From Hyphomicrobiales bacterium (lineage in GTDB: Bacteria > Pseudomonadota > Alphaproteobacteria > Rhizobiales > Aestuariivirgaceae): a stretch of DNA of 7,936 nt. The stretch spans positions 1-7,936 of the forward strand of contig JAMOMM010000409.1 of NCBI GenBank assembly GCA_027067085.1. The letters are read 5' to 3'. Shown here piece by piece: positions 1-5,451 of the stretch. The number at the start of each line of letters is the position of its first letter. The first letter of the stretch is position 1. The translations under genes were made by a program, and so were the position numbers. Under the pieces are notes generated by a model. It did no database searches, was not told the DNA's origin, and saw only the letters and a program-made list of their open reading frames with translations.

Positions 1-1
1 G

Positions 2-49
2 GTTGGTGCCATAGCGCTGGTTGTGATAGCCTTTGCTCAGATAATGTAA
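2..49 (+). CDS. C-terminal end of an upstream gene (possibly ubiB), partial
   Basis: Only the last 15 codons and a TAA stop lie in the window. The frame reads VGAIALVVIAFAQIM and then stops; the next frame stops earlier, and the third gives a polar peptide with no membrane character. A hydrophobic tail like this suits the C-terminal membrane segment of UbiB, the ABC1-family protein of ubiquinone synthesis, which often lies just upstream of coaBC in alphaproteobacteria. That identity rests on context and hydrophobicity only. The 25-bp gap to coaBC suggests co-transcription. Confidence 0.4.
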   Translation, partial: VGAIALVVIAFAQIM

Positions 50-74
50 TTTAAAAATTCCAAAGGAAGTTTGC

Positions 75-1298
75 ATGCTAAACGGCAAAAAAATCCTGCT
101 TATTATTTCAGGCGGCATTGCTGCCTATAAAAGCTTGTTGCTCATTCGTTTGATCAAACAAAATGGCGGCAGCGTTCAGGCAATTATAACGCGCTCTGGG
201 GAGCAGTTTGTAACACCTTTGTCCGTTGCCAGTTTAAGCGGCGAGAAAGTTTTTACCGACTTGTTTGATTTAACCGATGAAACTGAAATCGGCCACATAG
301 AACTTTCACGCTCTGCCGATCTGATTGTCGTTGCCCCTGCTAGTGCCGATATTATGGCGCAAATGGCCAATGGCTTAGCCAGTGACTTAGCCACAACGGC
401 GTTGCTTGCAACCGACAAGTCGGTGCTTGTTGCACCTGCCATGAACGTGCGTATGTGGGAAAACGCGGCGACACAACGCAATATTGAGACGTTGAAAAAC
501 GATGGTGTTTTGTTTGTTGGCCCTGATGAAGGTGCGATGGCGTGTGGTGAGTTTGGTCTTGGCCGAATGGCAGAACCAGATGCAATTCTAAATGCGATTG
601 TTGATTACTTTGAGGCCGACGGTGATTTGCAAAACAAACCTCTTTTCGGCAAGAAAGTGTTGATCACCGCTGGCCCAACCCATGAACCGATTGACCCTGT
701 GCGCTATATCGCTAATCGCTCATCGGGGAAACAAGGCTATGCGCTAGCAAAAGCTGCGGTGGCTTTGGGCGCTCATACGGTGTTGGTTTCAGGGCCAACC
801 AGTTTGTCGATTCCAGAAGGGGCAGAACTTCTGCCCGTTGAAACTGCCAATGAAATGCTAGAAGAGACCATAGCCGAGTTGCCGGCTGACATCGCCATTT
901 TTGCAGCTGCCGTTGCTGATTTTCGGGTGGAGAATACATCCGATCAGAAAATGAAGAAAAAAAATAAGGACGATGTGCCGACTTTAGATCTTGTCCAAAA
1001 TCCTGATATTCTGGCAACCGTCGCCGCTCATAAATCCAAGCGCCCAACCTTAGTGGTTGGCTTTGCAGCTGAAACTGAAAATGTTATTGAGAATGCAAAA
1101 TCAAAGCTGGCGCGCAAGGGCTGTGATTTGATTATTGCAAATGATGTCGGACACGGCAGCGATGTGATGGGCGGAAGTGAAAACACTATTCATATCGTCT
1201 CAAAAGACGGCGTTGAAGATTGGCCGCAAATGTCCAAGCAAGAAGTTGCCGATAAACTCATGGCTTATTTGGTCGATCAGTTGGGCGTTGAAGTATGA
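75..1298 (+). CDS. coaBC: Bifunctional phosphopantothenoylcysteine decarboxylase / phosphopantothenate--cysteine ligase
   Basis: This cytosolic enzyme carries out two steps of coenzyme A synthesis. The CoaB part joins cysteine to 4'-phosphopantothenate using CTP, and the FMN-dependent CoaC part decarboxylates the product to 4'-phosphopantetheine. At 407 aa it has the usual full length. Residues 1-180 are the CoaC flavoprotein: GGIAAYK at 13-19, active-site His74 in GHIELSR, Asn124 in PAMN and Cys157 in ACGE, matching the known catalytic His, Asn and Cys of E. coli Dfp. Residues about 190-400 are CoaB: ITAGPTHE at 197-204, Asn214 in ANRSSGK, AAAVADF at 277-283 and the lysine-rich KMKKK at 292-296. 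The ATG follows a good AAGGAAG ribosome site (63-69) by 5 nt. Its last codons overlap dut by 4 nt (ATGA). No truncation or odd residue is visible. Confidence 0.97.
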   Translation: MLNGKKILLIISGGIAAYKSLLLIRLIKQNGGSVQAIITRSGEQFVTPLSVASLSGEKVFTDLFDLTDETEIGHIELSRSADLIVVAPASADIMAQMANGLASDLATTALLATDKSVLVAPAMNVRMWENAATQRNIETLKNDGVLFVGPDEGAMACGEFGLGRMAEPDAILNAIVDYFEADGDLQNKPLFGKKVLITAGPTHEPIDPVRYIANRSSGKQGYALAKAAVALGAHTVLVSGPTSLSIPEGAELLPVETANEMLEETIAELPADIAIFAAAVADFRVENTSDQKMKKKNKDDVPTLDLVQNPDILATVAAHKSKRPTLVVGFAAETENVIENAKSKLARKGCDLIIANDVGHGSDVMGGSENTIHIVSKDGVEDWPQMSKQEVADKLMAYLVDQLGVEV

Positions 1299-1744
1299 CA
1301 ATTGTTGAGATCAAACGCCTACCGCACGGGGCAGGGTTAGAACTTCCTTCTTATGAAACAGTGGGATCAGCGGGCATGGATTTGCGCGCCGCGATTACGG
1401 ACGGTGAGACAGTAACGCTGCAAGCTGGTGCACGCGTTTTAGTCGATACTGGATTGGCCATGGCTTTGCCGCAAGGTTTCGAAGCTCAAATCCGCCCACG
1501 TTCTGGTCTTGCCATCAAGCACGGCATTACTTGCCTGAATACACCGGGCACAATCGATAGTGATTATCGCGGTGAGATCAAAATCATTTTGATTAATTTA
1601 GGCCAAGAACCTTTTGAGATTAAACGAGGCGATCGCATCGCACAAATGGTGATCGCCCCCGTTATTCAGGCACAGTTGAACGAGGTCCAAGACCTTACGA
1701 ACACAAGCCGTGGACAAGGCGGATTTGGGTCAACAGGCACATGA
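1295..1744 (+). CDS. dut: Deoxyuridine 5'-triphosphate nucleotidohydrolase (dUTPase)
   Basis: This enzyme hydrolyses dUTP to dUMP and pyrophosphate, keeping uracil out of DNA and supplying dUMP for thymidylate synthesis. It belongs to the homotrimeric dUTPase family. At 149 aa it has the normal length, with all five family motifs in order: GSAGMDLRA at 24-32, RPRSG at 67-71, GTIDSDYRG at 85-93 with the catalytic Asp88, RGDRIAQMVI at 111-120, and the glycine-rich C-terminal RGQGGFGSTG at 139-148 that closes over the nucleotide. Its ATG overlaps the coaBC stop and its stop overlaps the next start, both as ATGA, so the three genes are probably translationally coupled. Pairing with coaBC is common in proteobacteria. 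Confidence 0.97.
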   Translation: MTIVEIKRLPHGAGLELPSYETVGSAGMDLRAAITDGETVTLQAGARVLVDTGLAMALPQGFEAQIRPRSGLAIKHGITCLNTPGTIDSDYRGEIKIILINLGQEPFEIKRGDRIAQMVIAPVIQAQLNEVQDLTNTSRGQGGFGSTGT

Positions 1745-2550
1745 ACGCAAAATTATCTCCTCAAGAACTTGAACGTTACGCCCGCCATATTTTGCTGCGT
1801 GATGTCGGCGGTATGGGGCAGCAAAAACTCAAAGCAGCAAAAGTGCTAGTGATTGGCGCAGGTGGTTTAGGCGCACCAATGTTGATGTATTTAGCCGCCG
1901 CGGGTGTAGGCACTATTGGCATCGTTGATGATGATGAGGTTGATTTGTCAAACCTGCAACGCCAGATCATTCATTTAAATGATCAAGTCGGCACCGCAAA
2001 AACCACCAGTGCGGCATCAATGCTGAACGCTGTTAACCCGCATGTTAAAGTGGTTGAACATCAAATGCGAATAGATGAAACCAATGCGATAGAACTTATC
2101 GAGCAATATGACATTGTTGCCGATGGTTGCGATAATTTCAAAACCCGTTTTATTGTTTCTGATGCCTGTTTTTTTGTGGGCAAAACCTTGGTTTCAGCAG
2201 CGGTCGGACAATTTGATGGCCAGCTTTCAACTTTCAAACCGCATCTTAAAGATGAGACTGGAACGCCCTATCCAAGTTATCGCACTTTGCACCCTAGCGT
2301 ACCGCAAGACGGCACGCTGCCAACCTGCGCAGAAGCTGGCATCATTGGCGCGCTGACAGGTATCGTCGGCTCGATGCAAGCACTCGAAGTGATTAAAGAA
2401 ATTTTGGAAATTGGCGAAAGCCTTGCTGGCAAGCTTGTCATGTATGATGGCTTATCTGCTAGCAGCTTTACCGCCAGTTTAGCGTGGCAAAAAGATGATC
2501 CGCTAAATGGTGAAAATCCGACGATTACAAATCTTTTGGATTCGGTGTAG
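1741..2550 (+). CDS. moeB: MoeB/ThiF/HesA-family adenylyltransferase, probable molybdopterin-synthase adenylyltransferase
   Basis: An E1-like enzyme that should adenylate the C-terminal glycine of a small sulfur-carrier protein (MoaD for molybdenum cofactor, or ThiS for thiamine) using ATP. Of its 269 aa, residues 12-19 are RYARHILL, 39-44 form the GAGGLG nucleotide loop, Asp63 and Asp65 follow the second strand, NLQRQ is at 71-75, Lys87 is the expected ATP-binding lysine and DGCDN at 128-132 carries the Mg-binding Asp131. Cys196 in TCAEAG is at the conserved cysteine position. Both Cys-X-X-Cys pairs of the structural zinc site of E. coli MoeB are absent: the first region reads PSYRTLHP (178-185) and the C-terminus has no cysteines. 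It ends the coaBC-dut run. The partner carrier protein is not in the window, so MoeB versus ThiF cannot be decided; MoeB is favoured by overall form. There is no rhodanese domain. Confidence 0.8.
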   Translation: MNAKLSPQELERYARHILLRDVGGMGQQKLKAAKVLVIGAGGLGAPMLMYLAAAGVGTIGIVDDDEVDLSNLQRQIIHLNDQVGTAKTTSAASMLNAVNPHVKVVEHQMRIDETNAIELIEQYDIVADGCDNFKTRFIVSDACFFVGKTLVSAAVGQFDGQLSTFKPHLKDETGTPYPSYRTLHPSVPQDGTLPTCAEAGIIGALTGIVGSMQALEVIKEILEIGESLAGKLVMYDGLSASSFTASLAWQKDDPLNGENPTITNLLDSV

Positions 2551-3316
2551 AAATCGTATTATAGCCAGCATCAACAAAATGCACTTCGCCCGTGACACCA
2601 CCCGACATCGGTGACAATAGATAAAGCGCACTACCGCCAACGTCTTCTAAGCTTACGCTTTTACGCAAAGGGGAATGAGTGCGCTGAAAATTAAACATAG
2701 CCCGCGCATCTGAAATACCTGCCCCAGCAAGAGTGCGCATCGGGCCAGCAGATAGTGCATTTACACGAATGCCATCCCGGCCGAAATCGTTGGCCAAATA
2801 ACGAACCGAAGATTCAAGCGCGGCCTTTGCCACGCCCATCACATTATAATTAGGCATCACTTTTGTCGCGCCACCATAGGTTAGTGTCAACATCGATCCA
2901 CCTTCGTTCATCATTTCAGATGCGCGTTTGGCGATTTCTGTAAATGAAAAGCACGAGATGACCATGGTATTGATAAAGTTTTCACGGCTGGTATCTGCAT
3001 ACCGCCCGCTTAGCTCATTTTTGTCTGAGTAACCAATTGAGTGGACCAAAAAGTCAATTGTGCCCCACTTTTCCTTTAGGGCATCAAAAACAGCATCAAC
3101 TGAGGCAAGGTCATCAACATCACACGGCACAACCATGTCACTGCCAATTGATTCAGCCAGCGGTGTGATGCGACGTTTAAAAGCATCACCTTGATAGGTA
3201 AAAGCAAGTTCTGCCCCTTGATCGCTAAGTGATTTTGCAATGCCCCAGGCAATTGAGCGTTCATTGGCAACGCCCATAATCAAGCCGCGTTTGCCGTCCA
3301 TTAATTTACAAGTCAT
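2525..3316 (-). CDS. fabI: Enoyl-[acyl-carrier-protein] reductase (NADH), FabI type
   Basis: FabI reduces trans-2-enoyl-ACP to acyl-ACP, the last step of each fatty acid elongation cycle. The 263-aa protein is a short-chain dehydrogenase fold. It has GVANERSIAWGIA at 15-27 (the FabI dinucleotide loop), CDVDD at 65-69, HSIGY at 92-96, Tyr147, and the catalytic Tyr157 with Lys164 in a Tyr-X6-Lys arrangement, equivalent to E. coli Tyr146, Tyr156 and Lys163. Ala204 in GISDARAMF replaces the phenylalanine (Phe203) of E. coli, a residue of the substrate and triclosan pocket. The first ATG is kept, although its ribosome site is weak, because Met6 has none. It is third after fabA and fabB, 37 bp beyond fabB. 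Rhizobia can carry two FabI copies; this would be the fabAB-linked one. Its 3' end overlaps moeB by 26 bp. Confidence 0.95.
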   Translation of the reverse strand: MTCKLMDGKRGLIMGVANERSIAWGIAKSLSDQGAELAFTYQGDAFKRRITPLAESIGSDMVVPCDVDDLASVDAVFDALKEKWGTIDFLVHSIGYSDKNELSGRYADTSRENFINTMVISCFSFTEIAKRASEMMNEGGSMLTLTYGGATKVMPNYNVMGVAKAALESSVRYLANDFGRDGIRVNALSAGPMRTLAGAGISDARAMFNFQRTHSPLRKSVSLEDVGGSALYLLSPMSGGVTGEVHFVDAGYNTISTPNPKDL

Positions 3317-3353
3317 GGCTTATCTTTCGTAACTTTATTTGTTGGTCGTTGCA

Positions 3354-4568
3354 TCACGCAAAGCGTTGGAACGCTAAACAACCATTAGTACCACCAAAGC
3401 CAAAGCTGTTGGACAGAACGACATCAATTTTTGCGTCATCAATTCGTTTGCGGACAATCGGCATATCAGCGAAATCAGGATCGATTTCTGTGATATGAGC
3501 GCTCTCACAAATGAAATTGTTTTGCATCATAAGGATTGAGTAAATTGCTTCTTGAACACCCGTTGCACCAAGAGAATGACCCGTCAAAGACTTGGTCGAG
3601 GAAATGTGTGGAATATCGTTGCCAAACACACCACGAATGGCTTCAATTTCGCGGCTATCGCCAATTGGTGTTGAGGTACCGTGCGGGTTGATATAATCAA
3701 CCTTTTCATTCACCGTTGAAAGCGCTTGCTTCATACAGCGTTGTGCACCTTCACCCGATGGCTGCACCATATCAAAGCCATCTGAATTGGCACTAAAACC
3801 AACCAGCTCGCAATAAATTTTAGCACCACGCGCTTTGGCGTGTTCAAGTTCTTCCAAAACCAATGTGCCGCCGCCACCTGCAATAACAAAACCGTCGCGG
3901 TTTTTGTCATAGGTGCGTGAAGCAACTTCTGGTGTTTCGTTATATTTAGAAGACATCGCGCCCATGGCATCAAACAGAACAGATAACGTCCAATCCAGTT
4001 CTTCGCCACCACCTGCAAACATAATATCTTGCTTGCCCCATTGGATCATTTCAGCTGCGTTGCCAATGCAATGGGCTGAGGTTGAGCAGGCGGATGTGAT
4101 TGAATAATTGATGCCACGAATACCAAACGGTACGGCAAGCGTGGCTGAGTTGGTGCTCGACATACAAGCAGGAACAGCAAATGGGCCAACCCGTTTGGGG
4201 CCACGATTACGTGTTGTATCAGCCGCAGCAACTAATGTTCTGGTTGAAGGGCCACCTGAGCCCATAATCAACCCAGTGCGCTCATTCTTAATTTCGTTTT
4301 CTTCTAGGCCAGCATCTTTGATCGCACGATCCATGGCAATGTAGTTCCATGCGGCTCCATCACCCATAAAGCGTAAGGTGCGACGATCAATATGTTCGCT
4401 AATGTCAATTTTTGGCGCGCCAAACACCTGTGAGCGAAAGCCCAGTTCTGCAAATTTATCCGCCGCTGAAATACCGCTTTTGGCTTCGCGCAATGAAGTT
4501 GTCACCTCATCTGCTGTATTTCCGATACATGATACAATGCCTAAACCTGTTACTACAACACGTCTCAT
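3354..4568 (-). CDS. fabB: 3-oxoacyl-[acyl-carrier-protein] synthase I (beta-ketoacyl-ACP synthase FabB)
   Basis: FabB condenses acyl-ACP with malonyl-ACP and is the condensing enzyme that elongates the cis-3-decenoyl intermediate made by FabA, so it is needed for unsaturated fatty acids. At 404 aa it is a standard two-lobed thiolase-fold synthase. The active-site Cys161 lies in TSACSTSAH, His296 in NPHGTSTP, Lys326 in SSTKSLTGH and His331 in GHSLGATG. These correspond to E. coli FabB Cys163, His298, Lys328 and His333. The C-terminal NSFGFGGTN (387-395) carries the phenylalanine gate. The ATG has an AGAAGG ribosome site about 8 nt upstream. Because of the adjacent fabA and these motifs, FabB is a much better call than FabF. 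It lies 48 bp after fabA and 37 bp before fabI, in one likely transcript. Confidence 0.96.
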   Translation of the reverse strand: MRRVVVTGLGIVSCIGNTADEVTTSLREAKSGISAADKFAELGFRSQVFGAPKIDISEHIDRRTLRFMGDGAAWNYIAMDRAIKDAGLEENEIKNERTGLIMGSGGPSTRTLVAAADTTRNRGPKRVGPFAVPACMSSTNSATLAVPFGIRGINYSITSACSTSAHCIGNAAEMIQWGKQDIMFAGGGEELDWTLSVLFDAMGAMSSKYNETPEVASRTYDKNRDGFVIAGGGGTLVLEELEHAKARGAKIYCELVGFSANSDGFDMVQPSGEGAQRCMKQALSTVNEKVDYINPHGTSTPIGDSREIEAIRGVFGNDIPHISSTKSLTGHSLGATGVQEAIYSILMMQNNFICESAHITEIDPDFADMPIVRKRIDDAKIDVVLSNSFGFGGTNGCLAFQRFA

Positions 4569-4616
4569 AAGCCCGCCTTCTCTGTTGTTTTTTATATTTT
4601 CTTTTAACGCTGCTGG

Positions 4617-5132
4617 TTATTTTTCTTCTGCGTCAAACAATCCAACTCGTAGGTTATCAGCAGTATATATGGTTTCTCCGTCAGCTTTCAATGTACCTTG
4701 CGCGATACCAAGTTTTAGGCGGCGCATAATCACCCGTTTAAGATCGATAGTGTATTCAAGCTTTTTGGTTTTTGGTGTCACCATGTCAGTAAATTTGACT
4801 TCACCACAACCAAAAGCACGTCCCTTTCCGGTGCCGCCTAGCCAACCCATATAGAATCCAAGTAATTGCCACATACCATCAAGACCAAGACAGCCAGGCA
4901 TCACAGGGTCACCTTGGAAGTGACACGGAAAAAACCATAGATCAGGATTAATATCAAACTCAGCCACAATTTGGCCTTTACCAAATTCGCCACCATCCAC
5001 GCTCACATGGGTAACGCGATCAAGCATCAACATTGGCGGTAAGGGCAATTGTGCATTGCCTTTGCCAAATAACTCTTCGCGAGCACAAGATAAAAGGTCT
5101 TCATAAGTGTAGCTAGATTTTTGAGTATGCAT
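4617..5132 (-). CDS. fabA: 3-hydroxydecanoyl-[acyl-carrier-protein] dehydratase / trans-2,cis-3-decenoyl isomerase (FabA)
   Basis: FabA dehydrates 3-hydroxyacyl-ACP and isomerises trans-2-decenoyl-ACP to cis-3-decenoyl-ACP, the entry step to anaerobic-type unsaturated fatty acid synthesis. From the chosen ATG the protein is 171 aa, the family length, and begins MHTQKSSYTYEDLL, as FabA proteins usually do. The catalytic His71 (PCHFQGDPVMPG) and Asp85 (GCLGLDGMWQL) match E. coli His70 and Asp84. The frame stays open upstream to a TTG at 5204, with two ATGs at 5168 and 5165, but the extra 24 residues have no family counterpart. The ribosome site before the chosen ATG is weak (GCGGGCCC), so a start at 5165 or 5168 cannot be fully excluded. 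First gene of fabA-fabB-fabI and divergent from irr. Confidence 0.95.
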   Translation of the reverse strand: MHTQKSSYTYEDLLSCAREELFGKGNAQLPLPPMLMLDRVTHVSVDGGEFGKGQIVAEFDINPDLWFFPCHFQGDPVMPGCLGLDGMWQLLGFYMGWLGGTGKGRAFGCGEVKFTDMVTPKTKKLEYTIDLKRVIMRRLKLGIAQGTLKADGETIYTADNLRVGLFDAEEK

Positions 5133-5208
5133 AGTTTGGGCCCGCGAGTAATCTAAAGTGTTCATCATAAAAGGTATCAGGTTTGTTCCTAACACACCAC
5201 CCAAGCCG

Positions 5209-5237
5209 CTTAAAGTCTAAACACCCATTTTAGACAA
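5209..5237 (-). promoter_or_regulatory. Putative fabA-fabB-fabI promoter
   Basis: Read on the minus strand, TTGTCT (5237-5232) and TTTAAG (5214-5209) are separated by exactly 17 bp, and each matches the sigma-70 consensus at 4 of 6 bases. Transcription would start near 5202, giving a leader of about 70 nt before the fabA ATG. The boxes are modest and no clearly better pair was seen upstream of fabA. The support is strengthened because a perfect inverted repeat fills the spacer. Confidence 0.4.
5215..5235. promoter_or_regulatory. Perfect 7-7-7 inverted repeat, candidate operator in the fabA promoter
   Basis: GTCTAAA (5215-5221) and TTTAGAC (5229-5235) are perfect reverse complements separated by 7 bp, so the centres of the arms are 14 bp apart. 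The element covers the whole spacer of the putative fabA promoter and part of its -35 box, where a bound protein would block RNA polymerase. The TTTAGA half-site resembles the half-sites of the Irr iron control element, but the two halves are in the opposite order and further apart, so I do not call it an Irr site. The binding protein is unknown. Confidence 0.5.
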
Positions 5238-5240
5238 TCT

Positions 5241-5253
5241 GTTTTACTAAAAC
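5241..5253. promoter_or_regulatory. Second inverted repeat upstream of the fabA promoter
   Basis: GTTTTA-C-TAAAAC is a perfect 13-bp palindrome (6-1-6) beginning 4 bp beyond the putative fabA -35 box, centred near -45 for that promoter. This is where an activator or a second regulator subunit could bind. Its TTTTA/TAAAA halves are AT-rich, so chance is more likely here than for the neighbouring 7-7-7 repeat. Confidence 0.35.
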
Positions 5254-5258
5254 TGCAC

Positions 5259-5301
5259 AAAAGGCCCGTATAAAAGGCCATGTAAAAGGCCATGTAAAAG
5301 G
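5259..5301. repeat. Short tandem repeat, 12-bp unit TAAAAGGCCATG
   Basis: Two exact copies of TAAAAGGCCATG (5271-5282, 5283-5294) are followed by a 7-base partial copy (5295-5301) and preceded by a diverged unit containing AAAAGGCC (5259-5266). Successive AAAAGG words start 13, 12 and 12 bp apart. One more AAAAGGCC lies at 5357-5364, after the irr promoter. The block sits between the fabA and irr promoters, just upstream of the irr -35 box. It may be a set of binding sites or simple slippage expansion. Confidence 0.75.
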
Positions 5302-5319
5302 TAAGAGACAAACTTGATA

Positions 5320-5348
5320 TTGCGAATGATTTTCATTCAAGCTATAGT
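5320..5348 (+). promoter_or_regulatory. Putative irr promoter
   Basis: TTGCGA (5320-5325) and TATAGT (5343-5348) are spaced 17 bp apart and match the sigma-70 consensus at 4 of 6 and 5 of 6 bases. Transcription would begin near 5355, leaving an untranslated leader of nearly 100 nt before irr. This is the best promoter-like sequence in the window. Confidence 0.6.
5324..5338. promoter_or_regulatory. Fur/Mur-type operator inside the irr promoter
   Basis: GAATGA-TTT-TCATTC is a perfect 15-bp palindrome (6-3-6). Its central 13 bases match the core of the classical Fur box (AATGATAATCATT) at 11 positions, differing only in the middle. It lies between the -35 and -10 boxes, an ideal repressor position. 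In Bradyrhizobium, Fur (called Mur in other rhizobia, where it responds to manganese) is known to repress irr, so Fur or Mur is the likely ligand. Irr autoregulation is less likely, because the site lacks the TTTAGAA-type halves of an iron control element. Confidence 0.6.
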
Positions 5349-5362
5349 TTTGAGCGAAAAGG

Positions 5363-5428
5363 CCCCAAAACTTGACCAAGGCCTACCAAAACTTGCCCAA
5401 AATCGGCCCAAATTCTGCCCAAATTCTG
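5363..5428 (+). repeat. Six helically phased CCAAA-type units in the irr leader
   Basis: CCAA-type words start at 5365, 5376, 5386, 5397, 5408 and 5419, at intervals of 11, 10, 11, 11 and 11 bp, about one DNA helical turn. The last two units are exact 11-bp copies of GCCCAAATTCT (5406-5416 and 5417-5427). The unit before them, GCCCAAAATCG (5395-5405), differs at two bases. The second unit is the most diverged (CCAAGG). The array begins just after the predicted irr start site and ends 24 bp before the irr ATG. Phased short A-tracts can bend DNA; in RNA the run would be a C/A-rich unstructured leader. Confidence 0.75.
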
Positions 5429-5451
5429 GATGAGAAAAGCTAGAGCATTGA

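Noticed and set aside
4378..4854. A 158-codon plus-strand open frame across the fabB start and fabA end
   Set aside because: It spans two well-supported genes on the other strand, and its peptide is rich in Ser, Arg and Pro with no family features.
5133..5204. A 24-residue N-terminal extension of FabA from a TTG at 5204
   Set aside because: The 171-aa form from 5132 matches FabA in length and N-terminal sequence; the extension has no family counterpart.
5215..5235. An Irr iron control element at the fabA promoter
   Set aside because: The half-sites resemble the motif, but they are in reverse order and separated by 7 bp, so the match is not good enough to name.
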